In this document: positions 46,839 through 54,861 of the stretch, in pieces
Layout: every line of letters starts with the position of its first letter
Numbering within the stretch: the stretch's first letter is position 1
Assembly (NCBI GenBank): GCA_016217595.1
Contig: JACRHS010000018.1
Span: 1 to 64,000 of the forward strand
Length of the DNA stretch: 64,000 bases
DNA from: Opitutia bacterium
GTDB lineage: Bacteria > Verrucomicrobiota > Verrucomicrobiia > Opitutales > Opitutaceae
Reading direction: 5' to 3'
The notes under the pieces: model-generated
Told to the model about the DNA's origin: nothing
The model's database searches: none
Seen by the model: the letters and a program-made list of their open reading frames with translations, nothing else
Translations under genes and position numbers: made by a program

Positions 46839-48041
46839 ATGAAAAAGTTGCTTTGGTTCGGTGCCCTGCTCGTTGCTTTGTCCTCCAGCTTGCTCCCGGC
46901 TGCGCCGCTGTTTGAGACCGTGACGGTGCACGCCGCCACACCAGGAAATCGTCCCAACTATCGCATTCCAGCGCTCGCCACCGCGCCCAACGGCGATCTC
47001 CTGCTTTTCACGGAAAAGCGCAACGATGGCATCGGCGATCTGGGCAACCACGATCTCATGCTGGTGCGCAGCTCGGATTGCGGCCGTACGTGGAGTGCCG
47101 AGCAGGTCATTTTCGACGATGGCGACAACACCTGCACCGATTCCACCGTGTGCATCGACCGCGAGCGCGGGCGCATCTTCCTGTTTTTCCTGAGGAACAA
47201 GTCGCAGTTCGCCTATTTCACGAGCGACGACAGTGGCAAGACGTGGCGCGGCCCGGTGTCGATCCACGCCGCCGTCACGCGTCGCGAATGGGAGCAGGAG
47301 GAGCCGACGGCGCGCCCCGGCAACGAGAAAGCCGGCAAGCAGCGCTACGGCGTGGGCCCCGGCGCCGGCGGCATCCAGTTAACGCAGGGGCCGAAAAAAG
47401 GCCGCCTCCTCGTGCCGGCACGGCACCGTGCAACGATCGGCGATGGCAAGACGGCTTCGTTCTCCCATGTCTTCTCCAGCGATGACCACGGCGAGACCTG
47501 GCAGCTTGGTCCCACCGTCGCGATGCATGGCAACGAGTGCCGGCTCGAAGAATTGTCCGATGGCACCGTGATGTTGAACATGCGCAACGGCAACACGGCC
47601 GACCAGCCCGACAACAGCCGCCGGCTGGTCGCGCTGAGCACCGATGGCGGCGACACTTGGCCCACCGTTTATCGGGACGAAGCGTTGGTCTCCACCACGG
47701 TGCATGCCGGTTTGCGCCGCTATGTGCATCCGGGAAGCGAGCAGGGCCGCCTCCTGCTTTTTTCCAATCCCGCCAGCCCAATCCGACAGAAGGAGCATCC
47801 GTACGGGCGCTACAACTTGACCGTGCGGTGGAGTCGCGACGACGGGCAGACCTGGAGCGCCGGGCGCGTCATTTATCCGCATCCGAGCTCATATACCGAC
47901 CTGACGATTCTGTCCGATGGCACCATCGGGCTCGTCTACGAACGCGGGCCGAAAGACTCCGTGCGCTATTGGGACGAGATTCAATTTGCGCGCTTCAACC
48001 TGGAGTGGCTCTTCGCGCCACCCCACACGCGGATCAAGTAA
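46839..48041 (+). CDS. Exo-alpha-sialidase (GH33)
   Basis: 400 residues, the most canonical sialidase here. Signal peptide MKKLLWFGALLVALSSSLLP. RPNYRIPAL (38-46) carries the first Arg of the triad; LGNHDLMLVRS supplies the acidic residue region. Five Asp boxes: SSDCGRTW, SDDSGKTW, SDDHGETW, STDGGDTW, SRDDGQTW. Glu is in NECRLEELSDGTVMLNMRN, Arg in YGRYNLTVRWS, Tyr in SSYTDLTILSDG, and a final Glu in LVYERG. It would hydrolyse terminal sialic acids. A terminator separates it from the preceding gene, and it converges on the esterase gene with 48 bp between. Confidence 0.95.
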   Translation: MKKLLWFGALLVALSSSLLPAAPLFETVTVHAATPGNRPNYRIPALATAPNGDLLLFTEKRNDGIGDLGNHDLMLVRSSDCGRTWSAEQVIFDDGDNTCTDSTVCIDRERGRIFLFFLRNKSQFAYFTSDDSGKTWRGPVSIHAAVTRREWEQEEPTARPGNEKAGKQRYGVGPGAGGIQLTQGPKKGRLLVPARHRATIGDGKTASFSHVFSSDDHGETWQLGPTVAMHGNECRLEELSDGTVMLNMRNGNTADQPDNSRRLVALSTDGGDTWPTVYRDEALVSTTVHAGLRRYVHPGSEQGRLLLFSNPASPIRQKEHPYGRYNLTVRWSRDDGQTWSAGRVIYPHPSSYTDLTILSDGTIGLVYERGPKDSVRYWDEIQFARFNLEWLFAPPHTRIK

Positions 48042-48089
48042 GACGCGGCTTTTTCGCGGCGCTCAAACACGGCGTCGCGGCCGGCGCGT

Positions 48090-49037
48090 TTATTTGGCGC
48101 TCGGGCCTGGCTGCGCAGGTTTGGGCAGGAGGCCCAGCGAACTGAGAAACGCTTCGAACTTGCGCAGTGCGTCGGCGTAAGCCGCTGCATCTTTCATCAT
48201 GTAGCCGTGGCCGCCGTCAGGTCCGACGACAAAGTCGCAGCGGTTGCCCGCTTTCAGCATCGCCTGGTGAAAAGCCTCGGCGCCTTTAAACGGCACGGTG
48301 GCGTCGGCGGTGCCATGCGCCAAAAACGTGTTGGGCAGACCGGGCCGAACTTGGTGCAGGGGCGAAAGCTCGCGCCAGCGTTCGCCGATCTTGGCGTTCC
48401 CATAGCCCTCGGTCGAAGTATCGATCACGGGCCAGAGCAGAATGAGGGCGTCGGGCCGGCAGGAAACTTTGAGATCGTCGCCGGGATCGTTCACCTCGTC
48501 GAAGAGCGCGGTTGCGACCGCCAGATGACCGCCGGCGGACGAGCCGATGGCGATCAGCCGCTGCGGATCGAGGCCCAGCTCCGCAGCGTGACTGCGAACA
48601 TACCGCATGGCGGAACGAGCATCCTTCACGCACTCGAAGACGGTGAGCTCAGTCTTCGGTTTGAAGCGCCGGTATTGGACGCTGATCCCCACCATGCCGT
48701 GATCCGTCGCCCACCCGGCGTAAGGATACATGGACCGCGGACTGCCGGCCGCCCAGCCGCCGCCGTGATAGGCAACCAGGCCGGGGCGTTGATCGCTGGC
48801 CTTGAATCCGGCGGGAAAAAACAGATCGAGCTTCAGCTCCACTGTGCCCACGCGCTTGTAGATGACCGAGCGGGCTGGCTGGAGACTGGCGGCGAGCTGA
48901 CTCGCAAAGTTGGGCTCTGCCGTCTTGGCCGCCGGGGCCGCGGTTGGTTTCGCGGCGGGAGTCGGCTCCTGCGCGGTCAAGGTTAGGCCAAAGGCCAGAG
49001 GCAAGAGGCACCACGGGGCGAAGGACGAAAGTTTCAT
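48090..49037 (-). CDS. Secreted alpha/beta-hydrolase esterase (BD-FAE/acetylesterase-like)
   Basis: 315 residues from ATG 49037, with a signal peptide ending near LTAQE. The oxyanion motif HGGGWAAGS, nucleophile elbow GSSAGGH, acid in HGTADATVP and catalytic His in GGHGYM form a complete triad region. The fold is the esterase/lipase type seen in glycan deacetylases such as BD-FAE. It may remove acetyl groups from sialic acid or other sugars before sialidase action. It lies between the sialidase and the downstream regulator. Confidence 0.88.
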   Translation of the reverse strand: MKLSSFAPWCLLPLAFGLTLTAQEPTPAAKPTAAPAAKTAEPNFASQLAASLQPARSVIYKRVGTVELKLDLFFPAGFKASDQRPGLVAYHGGGWAAGSPRSMYPYAGWATDHGMVGISVQYRRFKPKTELTVFECVKDARSAMRYVRSHAAELGLDPQRLIAIGSSAGGHLAVATALFDEVNDPGDDLKVSCRPDALILLWPVIDTSTEGYGNAKIGERWRELSPLHQVRPGLPNTFLAHGTADATVPFKGAEAFHQAMLKAGNRCDFVVGPDGGHGYMMKDAAAYADALRKFEAFLSSLGLLPKPAQPGPSAK

Positions 49038-49133
49038 GCGATGATACAACGGTTGGCGGTTTTCAGTCTTCGGCGAGTGCTAAACGGCCGGGGGCAGACG
49101 GGTGTTTTGCGCGATCGCTGGTGCGGGGACGAT

Positions 49134-50258
49134 TCAAGCCGACAGCCCATGCGCGAGCGCGCACGCGCGATGCCGGCTGGTCGCGATGCGGCTCAGTGAC
49201 TCTCCCGGCACAAACTCGGGCATCAAGCGATGGGCCAGCAGGCGCGGAGTCCGGTTTTCGAGCAGGGCCAGGATGGGTTTCAGGAGGGACTTGGCCAGCA
49301 TGTGGGCGCCCACTCGGTAGCGCGCAGGGGTGGGGATGACGTAGGAAAGGAACAAGTCGTCGTCGCGAGATATCAGCGAAATATCCTGGGGCACGCGTCG
49401 CCCCATCTGATCCAGGCACCCCGCGGCGGTGAGGTAGTGATATGAACTGGCGACCAGCATCGCGGTCGGTGGCGCGTCAAGATTCATCAGCTGGCGGAGT
49501 GATGCCGACACGCCGGCATTGGTGCCATCGTGATAGCACACCAAGGCCTCGGCTTCACCCTGCGGCGAACGTTTCACACCCTCGATGAAACCAGCCTCGC
49601 TTTCGAATGCGCCTGCGAGTTGGGACTGGGCCAGCAGCAGCGCCAGCTTGCGATGACCGAGCCCGAGGAACACGCCCGCAGCATGACGGCAGGTGGCGCG
49701 GTGATCGAGGTCGCACGACGGGAGCTTCAGTCCCGCGTGCACGGACCCCGCCACCACGCAGCGCACATTATTTGCGGCGAACCATTTTTGAATGGCCGCA
49801 TTTGACAGCGTCAGGATCCAACAACCCAGTGGATTTTCTGCCACCAGACGCCGAAGCTCCGTCCCGGGATTGCGGCCGAAGTACTGTTGGCCGTGAAAAA
49901 GATGCATCCGGCAGCCGCGTTCGCTCAACAAGGCGCGCAGTTCGTCGATCCACAGCGTCTGGGTCGGCCGCAGACGTTCCAAGGGTTCGGGCGAGAGCAG
50001 GCCGACGTCGATGGGTGGTGGCGCGGGACGGTGGTTTTTCTTCAGGATTCGTGTACCCGAACCTGGCTTGGTGAGGATCAATTTCTCGGCGTGGAGTTTT
50101 CGCAGGGCATGACGCAGGGTGTTGCGGCTGACGAGAAACTTTTTGCACAGGATCCGCTCGGACGGCAGCTGGCGGAGCCATTCACCGCTCGTGATGCTTT
50201 CGCGCATGAGCTCGGCGGTTTGATTGGCCAGGGAATTGATTTTGGGGAGCTTGAGCAT
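49134..50258 (-). CDS. GntR/LacI-type transcriptional regulator (downstream flank of sialidase locus)
   Basis: 374 residues, the same length as the regulator at 36260. GntR-type winged helix (ITSGEWLRQLPSERILCKKF, VSRNTLRHALRKLHAEKLI) plus LacI-type effector domain (VGLLSPEPLERLRPTQTLW, AAIQKWFAANNVRCVVAGSV, GVFLGLGHRKLALLLAQSQ, VPQDISLISRDDDLFLSYV). Collinear with its paralogue from the first to the last residue. The pair may act on the same or alternate operators of the genes between them. It is divergently placed relative to nothing; the next gene upstream, TonB 3, is on the same strand. Confidence 0.9.
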   Translation of the reverse strand: MLKLPKINSLANQTAELMRESITSGEWLRQLPSERILCKKFLVSRNTLRHALRKLHAEKLILTKPGSGTRILKKNHRPAPPPIDVGLLSPEPLERLRPTQTLWIDELRALLSERGCRMHLFHGQQYFGRNPGTELRRLVAENPLGCWILTLSNAAIQKWFAANNVRCVVAGSVHAGLKLPSCDLDHRATCRHAAGVFLGLGHRKLALLLAQSQLAGAFESEAGFIEGVKRSPQGEAEALVCYHDGTNAGVSASLRQLMNLDAPPTAMLVASSYHYLTAAGCLDQMGRRVPQDISLISRDDDLFLSYVIPTPARYRVGAHMLAKSLLKPILALLENRTPRLLAHRLMPEFVPGESLSRIATSRHRACALAHGLSA

Positions 50259-50400
50259 GACAGAAAAGAAGCGGGCTTTTCGGTCTGGGTTTGGCCGGAG
50301 GCTTAGCAGGCGTGGAAAGCGCCGGAGCGATTTGGGGCCAGAAAACGGTGCAGCTGGCTGACGCGCGAAATTGTCGCTCGATCAAGTTCAGATCGCTGCG

Positions 50401-50435
50401 CCCCTGCACCCATCCGTGGCGGATGAGCGCAGGGG
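50401..50435 (-). terminator. Long hairpin between TonB receptor 3 and regulator
   Basis: CCCCTGC (50401-50407) pairs with GCAGGGG (50429-50435), and CATCCG (50411-50416) with CGGATG (50420-50425) inside it. It lies about 50 bp beyond the TonB receptor stop on the minus strand. There is no T-run, so termination is uncertain. Confidence 0.5.
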
Positions 50436-50481
50436 TTGACGATGGAAGACAGGCCGGCGCAGTGCGGCCTGTTCCGAGGGA

Positions 50482-53187
50482 TTAGAACGACCGGCTGAGC
50501 TTAAACGTGACGTTACGTTTGCTGTAGAGGTCGATGCGGGCCACGTTGATGCTGCCGGTCACCTCAGTGCTGTCCATGAGGTTGTCGATGCTGATCTGGG
50601 CGCGCCAATTTTTGCGCGCATAGATCAGGTTGAGATTATACAGCTCCAGGTCGGGCGTATAGAATGAGGCGGTGGCGTCACCGGCGCGTTTGAAGGCTGA
50701 GCGATAGCCGGCGACGATCGACAGGCCCTTGAGCATCCGTTGCTGGAAGCTGTATTTGCCCACGAGCGAGAAGGTGCGCTGCGGATTGCCGCGCAGGGGG
50801 ATGCCGGTCAGCGTGAGCGCCTTGAGTTTGCTGAAGGCCACCATGAAGGTGATCTGCGAGGAAACCTTCGCGGAGAGATCGAGCTCATAGCCACGGGTGT
50901 TCACCTTGCCGAGCGGCTGGCGGATGGTGAAACCGGTTGGCGTGACAACGTCGATCAACTGGTTGGTCAACGAGGAATCGAAATACACGGCCGAGCCGAC
51001 GATCCTGCTGTTGAGCATGTCAACCTTCGCGCCGTATTCGTCGCCCTCGCCGATCTGGTGGGGGAAGATTTTGCCGAAGGTCGGGGAGTTGACGTTATTA
51101 TCCAGGGTGGAGACCGGCAGGAACGTGTTCGAGCGGTTGTAGAAAAAGGCGAGGGTCTGCGAGGAGAAGGGCTTGACCACGAGACCGTATTTCGAGCTCC
51201 AGTTGGAATAGGTGGAGGTGACGAGCGGCGCGCCTGCGGTCAGGTAATTCCGGCTCTTGCTTTCGCCGTCATCGTAGCGACCGCCCGCGGTCAGGATGAT
51301 CCGGTTGTTCCAATAGCTGATGCTGTCCTGGATGGCAAAGGACTGGTTGGTCTTGGCGGTGTGCGAATTGCCGGTGATCCGCGCGCCCCCGGCGGGTTCC
51401 CAGACGAAGTTGTCCCAGTTGGGCGGCAGTTGGAAGATCGGCCAGCGCGCGAAACCCGCGGGGCGGGTCTGGGTTTCGATCAGCACCACCCGCGTCTTCT
51501 GTTTGTCGACTTCGACGTAGGTGAAGAGTGTGTTTTGACCGCCGAGCAGGCGGAACTTCGTGGAGAAGTCGGTGTTGATGACGTCGCCGTGGACCGAGAC
51601 CCATTGCTTGGATTTGATCAGGCCCGCCCAGTCCATGCGCCCGACGGTGATGTTGTCCCAGAGGACGGTAGCATTGGTGCCCAGGAGGGCACCCGTCGGA
51701 CTGAAGATATTGTAGTTGCCTTGGGCGCCGTTGTCGCGGTCCTGGTCGTTGTCGAGCGTGCGCGCCACGATGCGGAAGGCGCTTTCGGCGCCGAAGAGCA
51801 GAAATTTCTTGGTGTAGCCGGCCTCGTAAATGCGGCGGTTGTCATAGCGGTCGGAGTTGTCCCCGAACATGCGATAGCCCGGACCCATGAAGGGAAACAG
51901 CTTGCCGCTTTTGTCGCCGGGAATGGTGTCGCGTGTCGCGGACTTGACGTGCTGGAAGATGTAATAAAGCCAGGCCGTGTCGCCCTTGTTGGACTGGTAT
52001 TGGAGCGAGGGGTTGATGGCGCGGCGATCATCGGGCGAGCCGTCGTCGGACTCGCCGTCCTGCCACGCGCCGGCCACGCGGAAGGCGAGCTTGCCCTTGG
52101 CATTGGAGAACAGCACCTGGCTGGTATCGAGGTCCGTGCGGACGGTGCCGAGCGTGTTGTAGGAAGTGCCGATCGTGGTCTTGTTGGTTGGCAGCGGCCG
52201 CTTGCTGATGCGGTTGACCGTGCCGCCGATGTCCATCTGCCCGAAGAGTACGCCCGCGGGGCCTTTGATGACTTCAATGCGGTCAAACAGCGCGCCGTCG
52301 ACCTGCTCGGTGCTGTTCACACCGAAGCTTTCCGACATGCCGTCGCGGAAATTCGAGCCGGAGCTCTGGCGTCCGCGGGTGGCGTAGCGGCCGTCGGCCT
52401 GCGCGCCCGTCGAGGACATGCCGCTCACGAACTGCACCTGATCGGATAATTGGGTGAAGCCGATATCCTCCAGGAACTCTTTATTCAAGTTGGTGATCGA
52501 CATCGACGAATCGATGAGGGCCTGGTTGATGCGCGTGCCGCCCAACCCGGAGCTGGTGCCGTAGCCTTTGTCGCCGATGGTATTCACGACGAACGGCGAG
52601 AGCTCGATCATCTCTTCGCTTTTGACGTCGGGGGCTGGCGTCGTGGGCGCTGGGGCGGGCGCGGTTTGGGCAACTCCCACTTCGCCCAACAGGGCGAGCA
52701 TGGCGAGCTGCAGGATATTCCTGGCTTTTTTGGTAGTGTTCATTGCGGTGGAGGAACTGGCCGAACTGGCGCCGGCCGCGGTCCGCGAGGGCGGACGGAT
52801 GGCAAACGCACCGGTGGTCGGATCTTCCACGATCGAGAGCGGAGTGGCGGCGAGCATGCGGTCGAGGGCTTCCCGGGCGGTGAACGCGCCCTCGACGGCA
52901 TGGGTAATTATGCCGCGGACGCGCTCGACCGGGAAAACAATCGCTTCGCCGGATTGGTCGGAAAAAAGTTTGAGGGATAGAGCCGCATCGGCGGCTGGGA
53001 TTTGATAAGGTTTGCGGACGGGGACGGCGCCCAAAAGCCCGCAAGCGAGGACACAAAACCACACCAGCGCCATGGCATGGCCAAAGGCGTTCGAGAGTTT
53101 TGCACTCGGAGGGAAATGGACGGTCAATTGATTCGGACGCGCTCTATGACGAGCTGACGGGGAAATTCCATTACTGTGCATCCGCAT
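50482..53187 (-). CDS. TonB-dependent transducer with STN domain (FecA-like)
   Basis: 901 residues if the ATG at 53187 is used. A first signal peptide (MALVWFCVLACGLLG, from residue 39) is followed by an STN domain (YQIPAADAALSLKLFSDQSG ... FTAREALDRMLAATPLSIVE), then, from Met149, a second signal-peptide-like stretch (TKKARNILQLAMLALLGE), SPFVVNTIGDKGY, plug (FDRIEVIKGPAGVLFG) and barrel ending FKLSRSF. The STN domain, and the FecR and sigma genes just upstream, predict surface signalling: ligand binding is relayed to FecR. The second signal-like stretch at 52743 could be a fusion scar or an alternative start for a receptor without the STN domain. Confidence 0.9.
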   Translation of the reverse strand: MRMHSNGISPSARHRARPNQLTVHFPPSAKLSNAFGHAMALVWFCVLACGLLGAVPVRKPYQIPAADAALSLKLFSDQSGEAIVFPVERVRGIITHAVEGAFTAREALDRMLAATPLSIVEDPTTGAFAIRPPSRTAAGASSASSSTAMNTTKKARNILQLAMLALLGEVGVAQTAPAPAPTTPAPDVKSEEMIELSPFVVNTIGDKGYGTSSGLGGTRINQALIDSSMSITNLNKEFLEDIGFTQLSDQVQFVSGMSSTGAQADGRYATRGRQSSGSNFRDGMSESFGVNSTEQVDGALFDRIEVIKGPAGVLFGQMDIGGTVNRISKRPLPTNKTTIGTSYNTLGTVRTDLDTSQVLFSNAKGKLAFRVAGAWQDGESDDGSPDDRRAINPSLQYQSNKGDTAWLYYIFQHVKSATRDTIPGDKSGKLFPFMGPGYRMFGDNSDRYDNRRIYEAGYTKKFLLFGAESAFRIVARTLDNDQDRDNGAQGNYNIFSPTGALLGTNATVLWDNITVGRMDWAGLIKSKQWVSVHGDVINTDFSTKFRLLGGQNTLFTYVEVDKQKTRVVLIETQTRPAGFARWPIFQLPPNWDNFVWEPAGGARITGNSHTAKTNQSFAIQDSISYWNNRIILTAGGRYDDGESKSRNYLTAGAPLVTSTYSNWSSKYGLVVKPFSSQTLAFFYNRSNTFLPVSTLDNNVNSPTFGKIFPHQIGEGDEYGAKVDMLNSRIVGSAVYFDSSLTNQLIDVVTPTGFTIRQPLGKVNTRGYELDLSAKVSSQITFMVAFSKLKALTLTGIPLRGNPQRTFSLVGKYSFQQRMLKGLSIVAGYRSAFKRAGDATASFYTPDLELYNLNLIYARKNWRAQISIDNLMDSTEVTGSINVARIDLYSKRNVTFKLSRSF

Positions 53188-53255
53188 TTTTTTTGCAGAC
53201 GGTAAATGGGCGCGCCGATCACGGCGAGGACAGACCTGCGCCGACCTTCGCGCAC

Positions 53256-54305
53256 TCAGTGCATTCTGGCCAATACGGTGCGGTCCGGCTGCGAACGGTC
53301 GGCCTCGATGCCAAAGCTGGCTTCGAGCAGCCGCACAAAGGCCTCGATTTGGGTGGAACGGAAATTACCGCCGACACGAATCGCGGCCGCTTCGGGCGTG
53401 ACGATCAACTGATGGCGGTTGCGGCAATTGAACTCCTCCGCCACCGCGGCGAGCGTAATGCCGGCAAATTCCAGACGTTCTCCCTGCCAGACCAAGGCCC
53501 GCTCAATATCTGCGGGACTGACGCGTTCCACCGTGAGCGTGGGGCTTGCCTGAGACTGGTATCCGACCACGGCTCGCTGACCCGCTGTCACCAGCGCCGG
53601 CGATGCCGGGACAGGTGCGCCGGTTTTCGGTGTAGATATTGCCGCGACGGAGGGCGTCACTTCCACCCGGCCCTCGGTCACAAGCACATCGACACCCGTG
53701 GGTGCTGTGCGGACGTTGAACACAGTGCCGACCGCGCGCACGGCGACATCGCCGACGCTGACGATGAACGGACGTGCCGGATCTTTGGCCACCGTGAAAT
53801 GCGCTTCGCCGCGTTCGAGTCGCACGCGACGGAGCGTCGGAGAAAACTCAATGGCAATGTTGCTCGCGGCGTTAAGCTCGGCAACCGAGCCGTCGGGCAA
53901 CGACTGCAGTGCGGAGTGCCGCACCAAACGGACCATGCCCGTCTCGGTGCCAGCGGCGGGTGTTTCCGGCGCACGCACCCATACGGCCACCGCGGCTGCG
54001 GCCGCCAGTGCGGCGCTGATGCCGGCCAGCCACCACCGTTTACGGCGCGGCGCCTCCTGCCGGGCCAGCAAATCGGGATTCGGTTGGAAGCTGTGTTCCG
54101 GCCGCCACTCCACCAATCCATCAAGTCGCATCCACGCGCGGTCCAGGCGTTGCATGGCTTCGGCGTGGAGTGGATTTTCGCGCAACCATTCGAGGTAGGC
54201 GTCCTGCTCCGCCGGCGTCAAACCGCGGTCCCGCCGCGCCAGCCACGCGCTGGCCGCGGCGCGAATCGCCGCGTGCTCGGGACGTGATGGTGGGTGGGAC
54301 GACAT
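53256..54305 (-). CDS. FecR-family anti-sigma/sigma regulator
   Basis: 349 residues from ATG 54305. N-terminal DUF4880-like region (AAASAWLARRDRGLTPAEQ, YLEWLRENPLHAEAMQRLDR), one membrane helix (RWWLAGISAALAAAAAVAVWV), and a periplasmic FecR domain (SLPDGSVAELNAASNIAIEF, RVRLERGEAHFTVAKDPARP, VRAVGTVFNVR, VLVTEGRVEV). A C-terminal STN-like segment (EFAGITLAAVAEEFNCRNRH) follows. It should hold or activate the sigma factor at 54334 according to the state of the receptor at 50482. The gap to the sigma gene is 28 bp. Confidence 0.93.
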   Translation of the reverse strand: MSSHPPSRPEHAAIRAAASAWLARRDRGLTPAEQDAYLEWLRENPLHAEAMQRLDRAWMRLDGLVEWRPEHSFQPNPDLLARQEAPRRKRWWLAGISAALAAAAAVAVWVRAPETPAAGTETGMVRLVRHSALQSLPDGSVAELNAASNIAIEFSPTLRRVRLERGEAHFTVAKDPARPFIVSVGDVAVRAVGTVFNVRTAPTGVDVLVTEGRVEVTPSVAAISTPKTGAPVPASPALVTAGQRAVVGYQSQASPTLTVERVSPADIERALVWQGERLEFAGITLAAVAEEFNCRNRHQLIVTPEAAAIRVGGNFRSTQIEAFVRLLEASFGIEADRSQPDRTVLARMH

Positions 54306-54333
54306 GGAGGGGAAAATTACGTTCGGGATGAGT

Positions 54334-54861
54334 TTAGGGCAACCCGCGTTCAGCGAGAAATTCGGCGCAGCGCCGCACACCCTTGGCCACCTGCACCTCG
54401 ACGGTGTGCTCCGAGATGCCGAGCTGCGCCGCGATCTCGCGCTGCGACAGCCCGTAGATCTTCCGCAAGGTGAGCACCTGGCGGCAGCGCTCGGGCAGAG
54501 CTTGGATGGCTAAGGTCAAAAGTTCGAATTCCTCATGCCGGGAAACCTGCTGGGTGACGTCGGCGGTATCCTCTAAGACGTCCATTTCACCGATTTCCGT
54601 TATCGCATCCAGGGCCGAAATTTGCCGGTGCCGGGCGCGGTCGACGGCGAGGTTGCGCGCCGTCATGAACAAAAATGCCTTGGGCGCATGGATTTCGCTC
54701 CGCTCCCGGGCTTGCAGCACGCGCACGTAAATTTCCTGCATGAGATCGTCGATATCGCGTTCCGAGGGAAACCGGTGGGCCAGCCACGCCCGCAACAGCC
54801 CTTCATGGGGTTGCACATGCTCGGCGAACCAGTGGGAATGCTCTGAGGCGTCGACGCTCAT
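54334..54861 (-). CDS. ECF sigma factor (FecI-like)
   Basis: 175 residues. ECF regions 2 (HEGLLRAWLAHRFPSERDID, MQEIYVRVLQARER, FLFMTARNLAVDRAR) and 4 (LPERCRQVLTLRKIYGLSQ, EIAAQLGISEHTVEVQVAKG). No C-terminal extension, unlike the other three sigma genes in the window. The start ATG overlaps the stop of the FG-GAP gene (ATGA at 54858-54861), so its translation is tied to that gene. It probably directs transcription of this operon from a promoter further upstream. Confidence 0.95.
   Translation of the reverse strand: MSVDASEHSHWFAEHVQPHEGLLRAWLAHRFPSERDIDDLMQEIYVRVLQARERSEIHAPKAFLFMTARNLAVDRARHRQISALDAITEIGEMDVLEDTADVTQQVSRHEEFELLTLAIQALPERCRQVLTLRKIYGLSQREIAAQLGISEHTVEVQVAKGVRRCAEFLAERGLP

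Noticed and set aside
50401-50435. Hairpin as an attachment site or origin
   Set aside because: A simple two-part stem between convergent ends of regulation units; no integrase, no repeats elsewhere.
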